Assembly (NCBI GenBank): GCA_963575745.1
Contig: CAUYUJ010020185.1
Span: forward strand, 86,238 to 150,237
Length of the DNA stretch: 64,000 bases
From: Prorocentrum cordatum
Lineage: Eukaryota; Sar; Dinophyceae; Prorocentrales; Prorocentraceae
Reading direction: 5' to 3'
Made by a program: the position numbers and the translations under genes. Below, in pieces: positions 53,194 through 63,134 of this stretch. Under the pieces are notes generated by a model. It was given only the letters and a program-made list of their open reading frames with translations. It was not told the origin of the DNA and did not search any database. Positions within the stretch are counted from its first letter, which is position 1, and every line of letters starts with the position of its first letter.

Positions 53194-53929
53194 ACAGGGC
53201 GCACCAAGTCGGAAGGGGCCGGGGGCGGAATTACGAGGGGGGCGTCGCGAAGGCTGGACATCGACCCCGAAGAACCGCATGGGCTGCACGTTCCTGGGCC
53301 ATTCGTTTCGCCCGGAAGGCCTGGAGACAGAAAATGCACTCGTTTGTAACCGTGGGAGCGCGGAGGACGGAGCGGCAGGAGTGGCCCCCGTACTTGGCGA
53401 AGCGTTGACGCGCAGGCATGGCATTGCGGGTCGAGAAGGCCCACCCGCAGACGACCCCCTCGGCATTCGCGAGCTCGCACGCCCAGGGCGCTGCAGGAGG
53501 GGGCTCCACAGGTGGCCCATCCTGGGCGGCGTCGGGAAGATGTCCGTAGAGGCCTGGAGGCGGTGGGGCGCTGACCGCCTTGACCTCCGCCCCCAGGACC
53601 CCTCGATCTAGCGCCAGAAACTGTCTCCGCAGACCAGCGCCCGCAGACAAGGCTCGAACCCACAGTCGCAACCCAGGGGCCTCCGCAGGGCCCGAGAACA
53701 ACCCAGACTCCAAGAACTCCTCCTCGAACCCCTGGAGCAGGGCGAGGACGTCCTTCGCGAAACGCTGGGCGTAGGGGTTGGCAGCAGCCCGCAGATATCC
53801 ATTCGCATCCAACGTCGGAAGCTCCCCCGCTGGGAGATTGCCAAAACAAACACCCATCTCCTGCGGATGGGCCATCGGGTCACGGATCCATCGCTGATAG
53901 AGGCGCAGCCTGCAAACTCTCAACTCCAC
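53194..53929 (-). pseudogene. LINE-2 zinc-finger region
   Basis: Reads VCRLRLYQRWIRDPMAHPQE, QRFAKDVLALLQGFEEEFLE, then GVVCGWAFSTRNAMPARQRF and NECIFCLQAFRAKRMAQERA ending in RGRCPA. Two C2H2/C2HC-like fingers separated by about 30 residues close ORF2 in this LINE type. The first finger lacks its N-terminal Cys in the expected spacing. Fingers would bind nucleic acid during target-primed reverse transcription. Confidence 0.65.
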
Positions 53930-55675
53930 CGAAGACGGGGCAAGGCCAACACGACGAGAACGACTTCATCCGAGAGAGCCCGATAGCGCAGAACAGGTCG
54001 GCCACTTTCATTTAGAACGGGAGCTCCTCGTGCACCGACAACCTCAATATGATGGCAAGCCGCGCCACCAATGATATTTGAGGCGAGGCCCGCCAGGGCC
54101 TGGCCCAAACGACGCTCCTGAGTCTCCGAAGTGATCACGGTGCTCAGCCCCGACAAGATCGCCCACTGGACCACCACCCCGAACGCGACCCTCGCCTGCC
54201 TCCAGACCCTGTTCTTGCTCCCAGAGCGCCCCGAAGGGTAGTGGCCCCGCCGGGCCGCCTGGGTTCGCCCCCGCAGCGCCCCCTGGACGCGGCCGATAAT
54301 GAGCGCGTGGATCCCGAGAGCCACGTCATCGAATTGAACCCGCCCTGGGAAGCGGCGCCGACCCCCCGAAAACAACGGCGCGGTGAGCTTTCGACCCAGG
54401 ACCGACAAATCAAGGAGACACGCTGCTTTTTCTGGATTGTGCACGTAGCGGTCTGCACCCAGAGCTGCCTGTAGCTGCTCGCGGGCGCGCTGCAACGTGA
54501 ACTGCGCGTTCCTGGCTGTCGTCGCGATGCGGGTCTTGCTGGCGTCGTCGGCGTAGATGCGACATGACGAGCCTACTGGGGCCTGTCAGGTAGGCGCCCA
54601 TGGGCGCCCACGACGCGCGTAAATTTCCGCTGGGCAACAAAATGCAATCGTCGATGGACGGAGACGTCGGGAGCGCCAGGGGATGCGATGACCAACTGCC
54701 GTAGTCCTGAGCCCGCGGCGGCGCCTCCATACTCCACGTCTGGCGCCGACGGGCGTCGAACCAGTGCTGCGCTGGCCCCCTGATGGCGCGGGCGAAGAAG
54801 AACGCCGCCGCTGCGTTCCGCGTGAAGGCTCCGCGTAGGTTGTGCATGGCCTGCTCTCCATCAGCCGCGCTGATGGTGAAGGTGCTCTACTCGTGCCTCT
54901 GGTGGAAGTAGCACTGGTCCTCGTCGCGGTTCGACTCTGTCACAGTGTCGCGTGACGAGGGGGAGGTGGAGCAGCCGAACGCATTCGCCATGTCCTCCCT
55001 GGATGTCACCAAAGAGATGTCTGCCCTGCGGCGCCTCCACAGCAGCGCCCCCCGGCAGATCACGGCCCCCTCGCGGCTGCGGCCGCGAAGATAGCCGTGC
55101 TCACGAGGCGGAGCGACATCCCGCAGGCCGCGCTCGAGCAGCGCCTTGAACCACAACGCCCCCACGCGGCGCAGGCCATGGACGCAGCGCCTCGCAGCGA
55201 AGTCCATCTTGCCGTTCTGCTTGTCCAAGCCCGTCGCCCTCGAGCGGCGCCAAACAACGGGGGCGCGCTGAACTCGTCTGATAAGATGGAAGATCTTGCC
55301 CAGCGCTTTCAGACTGACCTCGCCGGTGCCAGGCTCGCCCGCCTCAGCCCCCAAGCCTCTGCGATCGCCTACAAGTCGCGCGCGAGGAGGTAACTGAGGT
55401 TGGGGGGCCGGTCGCCGGGAGGGTGCATCTTCATCTTCGCCGTTGCCCCAGCGCCTGGGTTTGCGGCGCGACCCGTCGAAGTGATGGCTCGGATCCAGCA
55501 TCGCCATGAGAGTCTCGGTCGGCACCGAGTGGAGAGGCGCAGCCTCGCGCCTGGGAGCCCTCGCCGCCAGCTCCGTCACCGCCCCCGGGTCGCCACGCCC
55601 TCTCTCCGCGCGCAGGTAGTTGTCGCTGCCGAACGATGGCGGCGACGGAAGCCCTCCAGAAGCGGCTGCTGGCAC
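53930..55675 (-). pseudogene. LINE-2 reverse transcriptase
   Basis: Begins near 55400 with LKALGKIFHLIRRVQRAPVV, ATGLDKQNGKMDFAARRCVH and HGYLRGRSREGAVICRGALL, the fingers and palm of a LINE reverse transcriptase. SREDMANAF corresponds to the first catalytic motif. The second is YADD at 54555-54544, in the frame IYADDASKTRIATTARNAQF. It continues LQRAREQLQAALGADRYVHN, then after a frame change the thumb (GVVVQWAILSGLSTVITSE, LGQALAGLASNIIG). At least four frame changes. Confidence 0.75.
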
Positions 55676-55975
55676 GATGCAAACTCGATGGGGACCGCGT
55701 CAAATCCCTCCGCGCGCCCTGGGCCCCCGAAGTGGGCGCGCACCTCCTCAGATCGAGGAGTGAAGGTGGAGGCCGCGTCGAATCGACGCTTCTTGGGCCC
55801 GCTGCGCTTCCCCGCGAGCTGATGGGCGAGCCACCAGACCGCCGCGCGGCGCTGGCCCACCCAAGCCACGGCGAGCTCGCCCACCAGCTGGGCGACGGCG
55901 GCCCGATTGCACCGCATCCGCAGTCGGCGCAGGCGCTTCGAGCACCTGGAGAGGAGCACGTGATAGATCAGGCCG

Positions 55976-55993
55976 CCCCCCCCCCCCCCCCCC
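55976..55993. repeat. 18-base C homopolymer in LINE-2
   Basis: Uninterrupted run of C between AGGCCG and TCCACG, at the junction between endonuclease and reverse transcriptase frames. It probably causes, or hides, a frameshift. Confidence 0.9.
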
Positions 55994-56008
55994 TCCACGA
56001 GCCTCGCG

Positions 56009-57000
56009 TCAGTCGCAGAGAAGCTGGCTGCGAGCCTGCGCAATCTCACGCAGACGCGGATCGCGCTGACCCCCCCAGGGGAAACGCCGCTCGGCCACCC
56101 CGAAGACCGTCGCGACCCAGCGTTCCCAGGCCGCATCGGGGGCAGCCTCTCGAAGAATATCGTGAAAGTCTGGCACGGCACGGAACAGCTGCTCAAGGCC
56201 CCCCATGAAGGCTGCCACTCCATCACGCTTGCGCAGCGCCTGCGCGAGCCCGTCGAAGCCCCGCCTCGGCGCTGCGCTGCGGGCGCCGCTGAGATCGAAG
56301 GCGTAGCCAAGTTTGAAAAGTAGCAGGAGGTGGCCCTGAAGCCCGCTGCACCGATTGAGCTTCACGCGCACGTTGGAGCGCGGCACGGCCCCGCAGAAGA
56401 CTGCAGTCTCGAGCGCCTCGGCAAATGCGGCCGCGAAGTCGATGTGGCTCGAGCCCGCGGGATTGTAGAACGCGTCTCCATGTCGGAGCCAAGCGGAGGT
56501 GATCGCAATCGAACGCGTCTCATATATCTCAAGGAGCTGGCCCGCGGCATAGTGCTGCTCACCTGCTGCGAACTCGCCCTGAGAAGGCGAAATAACCCGC
56601 TCCTGGACACCCCCTCGCCGCCATCCGAAAGAATCGTTGAGATCGACGCCCGCAATCATCGTGGATTTCCTGCGACACCACGCGACCACCTGCTCGAATC
56701 ACTGAAGCATAACATCAACGGTGGCCTGGTGCCGAGCCTGCCCCGTCGAGTCGGGGCCCACGGTCTCCCTTGCCTCGCGACGGGCACTGGGCCCGGGCGG
56801 AAAATGCATAACTGGCAGCAGCAGGCCGAAGCGTCCCGACCTGATCCGAAATGCAGCAACTCTCCCCTGCAGCAGGATGGGCACCGCTGGCGCGCCGTAG
56901 ACGCCCCTCTCCTTGAATGCGCGCTCGCGCAAGAGAAGCACAATGCCACAAGTCTTGTTTTCTTCACATGGCGTGACGAGCGGTACCCGCAGCGAATGGC
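56009..57000 (-). pseudogene. LINE-2 endonuclease
   Basis: The N-terminal part in one frame (about 56940-56700) reads RVAAFRIRSGRFGLLLPVMH after GAPAVPILLQ. A second frame from 56689 has STMIAGVDLNDSFGW (the G-D-x-N-like box as GVDLND), SIAITSAWLRHGDAFYNPAG and SSHIDFAAAFAEAL, corresponding to the final S-x-x-D motif. This is the exonuclease-endonuclease-phosphatase fold that nicks the target. The frame change lies near 56690. Confidence 0.7.
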
Positions 57001-57048
57001 GAAGTGATCTGCAAGGTGTACGTAGGTGGGGACCATATCTGCAGTTAG

Positions 57049-57050
57049 TT

Positions 57051-57084
<34 letters not shown>

Positions 57085-57113
57085 TTACTCTCTCTCTCTC
57101 TCTCTCTCTTCCC
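57049..57113. repeat. CT dinucleotide tract
   Basis: TCTCTCTCTC runs with two interruptions (CTAT, TTACT). Confidence 0.95.
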
Positions 57114-57400
57114 AGAAGACGAAACCGCGATGATGTCTGTCTTGAACAGCTCTTCTCTGGTAGATCCTGCAATCTCCCAACCGACGCTGCGGACTGCCCA
57201 GTCCAGTGAATGTAATTGAACATCACAGACAGAATCGCAGCAAAAAGCACGACTGACATGCGAAATATAACAGTCATGAGGAAAATGCTGTGGGAAGAAG
57301 GATTCATGCAGTAGCGGGCGAGCGGAGGGCGGGGAGATATTCATTGGAATGGTTGCCCACATCCCCATCCAGATTTTCATTTCAATGATCGCCCAGAGGA
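57114..57400. other. No feature recognised
   Basis: Mixed sequence. The minus-strand frame through it encodes RERERE from the CT tract followed by ordinary residues without motif. Confidence 0.4.
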
Positions 57401-57667
57401 TGTTGTCAGACCTCTCCCAGATCGTCTTCAGACCTTCCCGCAGATCTTCCCCGATATCTCTCCCCCAGATCTTCCCCTCGATCGCCCACCAGATCTTCAC
57501 CAAGATCTTCCAACAGATTTTGCCCCAGATCTTCCTCCAGATCTTCACCCAGATCTTCTCCAGATCTTCCCCCAGATCTTCACCCAGATCTTCCCCCATA
57601 ACCTCCCCCAGATATACTCCAGATCATTCCTCGAGATCTTCCCCCAGATCTTCCTTCAGTTATCTCC
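57401..57667 (+). repeat. CCAGATCTTCC minisatellite
   Basis: Units of 12-15 bp (ACCCAGATCTTCTCC, CCCCAGATCTTC), same family as 39.1-40.0 and 58.4-59.9 kb, and likewise followed by an ATG array. Confidence 0.9.
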
Positions 57668-57882
57668 GCCTGATGATGACGCTGATGATGCTGATGGCGG
57701 CGACGATGATGATGATCATGATGACGATGTTGATGACGATAATGATAATGATGATGATGCTGATGATGTTGATGACGATGATGATGATGATGATGATGAC
57801 GATGATGGTGATTCTGCTGATGATGCTGATGATGATGACGATGATAATGGTGATAATGATGATGACGATGACGATGATCTGA
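57668..57882. repeat. ATG trinucleotide repeat
   Basis: GATGATGATGAT with frequent GCTGAT, GACGAT and AATGAT interruptions. Confidence 0.95.
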
Positions 57883-58409
57883 CCCGTCGCGGCCTGCCCC
57901 TCTCCCACGGCAGGCCCGCAGCCAGGCGACGCCTGCAGGCATGCCGCTGGCGCCAGCACTACCACGGGCGCAGCGCCAGCGCACGCACTTTCTCCAGTGG
58001 GTGTTTCCTCCGCCAGCATACCAGCAGAATCTCCAGCAAAACCGACATCCGCCTCTCCAGCAGAGCAACCAGCAGAAACACCGTCGCAACTACCAGCACA
58101 ACCACGAGCGCCACCACTATCGCAACTTCCAGCGCCATCACCAGCAAAACCGTCACCAGCGAAACCACCATCAAAACCAGTAGTTCGACCGCCAGCAGAT
58201 AGACCAGCGCAACCACCTACAGAACCACCAGCACAAATATCAGCAAAAAAACGCGGCCGAACCGCCAACGCCACCAGCACGACTGCCACCACGCTCACCA
58301 GCACAACCATCAGCAAAAACACGGCCGAACCGCCAACGCCACCAGCACGACCGCCACCACGCTCACCAGCGCAACCACGAGCACGAATGCAGAGCGGCGA
58401 GGGCGGCTG
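57883..58409 (+). repeat. ACCAGCARAACC-type minisatellite
   Basis: From about 58010 units such as CCAGCAGAATCTCC, CACCAGCAAAACCG and CGCCAACGCCACCAGCACGA recur every 12-30 bp, with a ~60-bp direct duplication at 58250-58380. 57883-58010 is mixed. Open frames on both strands are low complexity. Confidence 0.75.
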
Positions 58410-59935
58410 GATCCTCTTCCGTATCTTCCAAAGTCACTTCCAGATCTTCTTCCATATCATCCTCCAGGTTTTAGGCCAGATCTGATCCAAGATATCCTTC
58501 CAGATCCAACCCCATTCATTTTCCCAACATTGAGTGTTACATATCATTTTCAACAAGTGTTCCTTCAAATCTTCCCCCAAAGTTTCCATCTTCCTGTATT
58601 TCTCCAGATACTTCGCCAGGTTATCCGCCGGATCTTTTGTTCTTCTGTCCCGCCAAGACTGCCGTTGGATATTTGCCCAGCTGTCTCCTCAAATCTTCAC
58701 CCAAATGTTCATTCACATGGTTCCAATTGTTTCCAAGATCTTCCTCCAAATGTTCCTAGATACGTTGTCCTAGATTTCTTCCCTGACTGTCCTCCAGATC
58801 TTTCCCAAAATCTTCCTGCATATCTTCCCCCATATCTTCCGTCATGTGTTCCTCCTGCTTCCTTTCCTCTGGGTTTCCAGATCTTCTTCCAGATCATCGT
58901 GCACATCTCTACCCAGAGCTGCCTCCAGACGTTCCGCCCAATCCTGCTCCAGATATTCCCCCAAGATATTGTACGATATCTTCCTCCAGATGTCCCACGG
59001 TTCTTCCTTCATATTTTATTTCAGATATTACCCCAGATCTTCACCCAGATCTTCTCCCAGATCTTGACCGAGACCTCTCCCCCAGATCTACCCCCCCAGA
59101 TCTTCCTCCAGATCTTGCCCCAGATCTTCTCCAGATCCTCCACCGATCTTCATCCAGACTTTCCCCGAAATCTCTCATCCAGATCTTGCCCCAGATCTTT
59201 CCTCCAGATCTTCCTCCAGATCTGCCCCCAGATCTCCGTCCAGATCTTCCACCAGATCTTCGCCCAGATCTTCGCCCAGATCTTCCCCAAGATCTCTCAT
59301 CCAGATCCTCCACCAGATGTTTCTCCAGATCTTCCCCCAGATCTTCCCCCAAATCTTCTCCAGATCTTCCTCCAGATCTCCAACCAGATCTTCAGCCAGC
59401 TCGTCCTCAAGATTTCTCCTCCAGATGTGTCTTCAGATGTTCCTCCAGATCTTTCCCAGATCTTCTTCGAGATCTTCTCCCAGATCTTCTCCGAGATCTC
59501 TCCTCCAGATCTTCCCTCGGATTTTCTCCTTATCCTCCACCAGAATTCCCCCCAGCTCTTCTCCAGATCTCCCCCCAAATATCCACCCAGGTCTTCCCCG
59601 ACATCTCTCCTCTAGATCTTCCTCCAGCCTTTTCTCCAGATATTACACCAGATCTCCACCCAGATCTTCCCCTAAATCTTCACCCAGATCTTCACCCAGA
59701 TCTTCACCTGGGTCCTCCTCGAGATCTCTCCTCTAGATACCCCCAGATATTCCACCAAACGGTTCTCCGGATCTTCCTCCAGATCTTCCCCCAGATCTTC
59801 TCCGAATCTTCTTCCAAATCTCCACCCAAATCTTCACCTGGGTCTTCCTCGAGATCTCTCCTGTAAAATAAGTGTTCCCCAGATCTTTCTCCAGATCTTC
59901 CTTCTGATTTCCCGCCGGTCTTCGTCCAAATCCCC
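58410..59935 (+). repeat. Long CCAGATCTTCC minisatellite
   Basis: About 100 imperfect units of 12-15 bp (CTCCAGATCTTCCCC, ACCCAGATCTTC), most diverged at the left. Long frames with DLPPDL, SSRSSP or GGRSGG repeats are by-products. The right end (TGATTTCCCGCCGGTCTTCG) continues into the empty-site sequence. Confidence 0.92.
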
Positions 59936-60160
59936 CGCCATATTTTTCTCCACATGTTCCTGCATGCTGTGTTCCATACATTGAGGCAGACCCCCCGCCC
60001 CGCAATCCGCATCATCACACGCGCAATATTTATCAAAACCACCAACACTGGCGCCGCACAGCGCTAAGAAACTGCGCGCTTCAAAGCTGGCTCTCGCAAG
60101 AGGGCTAAGAAATTCAGCGAAGCTGGATCTTAATTTCTTAATGAAAGATTTCTGCGCATA
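59936..60160 (-). other. Uninterrupted relative of the U6 insertion site
   Basis: Reverse complement reads TAAGAAATTAAGATCCAG, then CTCTTGCGAGAGCCAG, then GAACATGTGGAGAAAAATAT and GGCGGGGG, matching 37290-37471 joined to 39071 without U6. The A run is plus-strand TTTTT at 59943-59947. The match extends on both sides, with substitutions and small indels in the left part. Confidence 0.93.
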
Positions 60161-60560
60161 CGTTTTGAACGCATTCGCGTCTTAGGGCGTAGGGTCTTCA
60201 GGCCATACAACCCTTGGGCCTGAAGCTGACAGTGTTATCGGGTCTTAGCGCATTGCGGTGGAAGGGTATTCGGCTCGTAAGGTCATTTAGACTGAAGGTC
60301 TCAGTGCCCTAGGGCTCTTGGGCCCATGGCGTTGGGGCATTCGTGTCTGGGGATCTTAGGACCAGAAGGTCCTAGGGCCTGAAGGCATTATCCGCTCAGG
60401 GCCAGTGGGTTCCGAGGCCTATGGCCTTCGATTCGCATGGTCGTGGGGCCCTCGGGTCCTATGGTCTTAGGACATCAGGGTCTAAGGCCCGCGCCCTTCG
60501 GGTCTTACGGTGTTAGTGTCGAAGACCCCTAGAAACATGGGGTCGTAGGGCCTACGGTCA
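60161..60560 (+). repeat. Degenerate AGGGTCTTAGGGCCT repeat
   Basis: Variants of GGGTCTTAGGGC, GGCCTGAAGG and GGGTCCTATGGTC recur without fixed period. Same family as 36.8-37.3 kb, in keeping with the duplicated context around the U6 site. Confidence 0.7.
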
Positions 60561-60877
60561 TTCGATGATTTGCGCCCTAAAGTCGGAGGTGAGGGGGTGA
60601 GATCAAAGTGGAACGGAGAGCCTCCCTACCGGGAAATCGGTTTCGGTTTCGTGTTCGTGCGTGCCGTGCGTGCGGGCGAGGCGAAGCCGCGTGGGCGGGC
60701 GAGAAGAAAGTCTCCTCCGGCTGAGGCGCGGCCGGACCAAATGTTTCCTGACAAGGCGCCAGTGGGGCGCGGTGTCCCGCCTCCGGCTGGGGCGCGGCCT
60801 GAACAAAATGTTTCCTGACCGGGGGCCGGTTTGGCGCGGTGTCCCGCCAGTGTCCCGCCCGTGTCCCGTCGGTGTCC
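60561..60877 (+). repeat. Short direct repeats leading into GTGTCCCG units
   Basis: CTCCGGCTGAGGCGCGGCC followed by AAATGTTTCCTGAC occurs at about 60716 and again near 60780. GTGTCCCGCC, GTGTCCCGTC and GTGTCCCG then lead into the ATG array, in which GTGTCCCG keeps recurring. Confidence 0.7.
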
Positions 60878-60878
60878 C

Positions 60879-60957
<79 letters not shown>

Positions 60958-60966
60958 GTGGTGATA

Positions 60967-61004
<38 letters not shown>

Positions 61005-61951
61005 AATGTCGATGATGTTGATGATGATGATGAAGGTGATGGTGGTGATGATGATGGTGTCCCGATGATGGTGATGATGCTGACGATGTTGATGATGGTG
61101 ATGATGGTGATGATGAGGATGATGGTGATGGTGGTGATGATGGTCTCCCGCTGACGATGATGTTGATGATGATGATGTTGCTGATGATGATGGTGTCCCG
61201 ATGATGATGACGGGATGATGATGATGATGATGATGATGACGGGATGATGATGAGATGATGATAATGATGATGATGGAGATAATGATGATGATGATGATAG
61301 TGTCCCGATGATGATGATGTTGACGATGATGCTGTTGATGATGATCTTGATGGTGGTGATGATTATGGTGTCCTGATGATGATGATGTTGATGATGATGA
61401 TGACTATAATGGTGTCCCGATGATGATGATGGTCTTGATGGTGAGGGTGATGATGAGGTGATGATGATTGATGAAGGTGGCCCGATGGTGATGACGATGA
61501 TGCTGATGCTTATGATGATGGTGTCCCGATGATGATGATGATGATGATGATGATGGTTACGATGATGATGGTGTCCTGATGATGATGATGATGTTGATGA
61601 TGATGATGATGACTATAATGGTGTCCCGATGATGATGATGATGGTCTTGATGGTGAGGGTGATGATGAGGTGATGATGATTGATGAAGGTGGCCCGATGG
61701 TGATGACGATGATGCTGATGCTTATGATGATGGTGTCCCGATGATGATGATGATGATGATGATGATGGTTACGATGATGATGGTGTCCTGATGATGATGA
61801 TGATGTTGATGATGATGATGATGACTATAATGGTGTCCCGATGATGATGATGATGGTCTTGATGGTGAGGGTGATGATGAGGTGATGATGATTGATGAAG
61901 GTGGCCCGATGGTGATGACGATGATGCTGATGCTTATGATGATGGTGTCCC

Positions 61952-61985
<34 letters not shown>

Positions 61986-62282
61986 GTTACGATGATGATG
62001 GTGTCCCGATGATGATGATAATGATGATAATAATGATGATGAAGTTGCTGATGATGATGGTGATGATGATGATGGTGGTGCTCCGATGATGATGATGATG
62101 GTGTCCCGATGATGATGTTGATGATGATGGTGACGATGATGGTGTCCCGATGGTGATGATGATATTGATGATACTGATGCTGATGCTGATGGTGATGAGG
62201 TGATGATGATGATGGTGCTCCGATGTTGATGATGATGCTGATGGCGTTGATGACGATGATGTTGATGATGATGACGTTGATT
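60878..62282 (+). repeat. ATG repeat with ~210-bp higher-order unit
   Basis: GATGATG runs interspersed with GTGTCCCG. Between about 61390 and 62000 a longer unit is repeated. GACTATAATGGTGTCCCG occurs near 61402, 61611 and 61823, and GATGCTGATGCTTATG near 61500, 61709 and 61926. Confidence 0.92.
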
Positions 62283-62386
62283 GTGAGATCGATTGTGATA
62301 TCGATAGTTAGATCGATAGTGAGACCGAATGTGAGATCGATTGTGAGATCGATAGTGGGATCGATAGTGAGACCGATCGAGTGAGA
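62283..62386 (+). repeat. GATCGATAGTGA minisatellite
   Basis: About eight 12-bp units alternating GATCGATTGTGA and GATCGATAGTGA. Confidence 0.9.
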
Positions 62387-63134
62387 CGTTGGTTCCTCCC
62401 CCCCCGAACCTCCTTATCACCCGAAGGGTGGTCGTATAGGTATTGGTGCCCGAGGTGTTTCGCGCTGGCGGGTCTGAAGGCCACATGTGGCTTCTGAGGC
62501 CTTGGGGTGTCACTGTATTATGGTCCTAGGACCTTCGGGCCTGCGGGCCCCAAGGTCCTTCCTCCTCCTCCTTCTCCTCCTCCTCCTGCTCCTCCTCCTC
62601 CTGGGGCCTGGAGGCCATTCATGTGTAAGTGACTCATGGCCGTCGGGTGGCAGGGTCTCACTGTCTCGGGGTCTCAGGGCCTTGTGGTCCTAGGGCTTTG
62701 GGTTTTCAGCTAGTTAGGGTCTCAGGGCCATGGCACTTCAGTGTCTGAAGATTTTGGTTTCTGAGTGTGCTGAGGCACTTCAGCCGCCATGGAGTTGCAG
62801 GGTCTCAGCGTGCTGCAGTCCTAGGGTCTAGGGGTCTCATGGTCATGAAGCAGTAGTAGTTTGAAGCATCATGGTCCCAGGGCCCTGGACTCCTAGTGTC
62901 TCTGTGCTTTGGTTTCCTACGGCCTTATGTCCTTATGACATTCGTTACTCGGGGCCTCAGGGTCTGAGGATCTTATGGCATGAACCCCCTTCAGGTCGTA
63001 GGACCTTGGCGTAACATGGCATGACGGCATGGCATTGGGGCACTGAGGGTCGCAGGGTCGTAGTACATGAAGTACGTATATGTGAATATGTGTATGTGTA
63101 CGTGTACGGACGTGCGCATGCATGCATGTGCACG
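62387..63134 (+). repeat. Degenerate GGGTCTCAGGGCCTT repeat with a TCC tract
   Basis: 62557-62601 is a CCTCCTCCT run. Around it, variants of GGGTCTCAGGGC and GTCCTAGGGTC recur to about 63060, related to 60.2-60.6 kb. A GT/AC-rich stretch (GTATATGTGAATATGTG) lies at 63070-63140. No gene seen. Confidence 0.6.

Larger units (their letters stand above)
51933..57036 (-). mobile_element. Decayed non-LTR retrotransposon (LINE-2 of this window)
   Basis: The minus strand reads, from 57036 downwards, endonuclease, reverse transcriptase with a YADD box, a long thumb/connection region, zinc-finger motifs and an alanine/arginine-rich C-terminal part. The order is that of EN-RT LINEs. Frames are broken at many points, including an 18-base C run at 55976-55993. 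No ORF1 and no clear poly-A or tandem 3' tail is seen. The right end borders a CT microsatellite. Confidence 0.8.

Noticed and set aside
57941-58485. Pro/Ala-rich frames over 58.0-58.4 kb as a secreted protein
   Set aside because: The DNA is a degenerate tandem repeat on both strands, without signal peptide or conserved ends.
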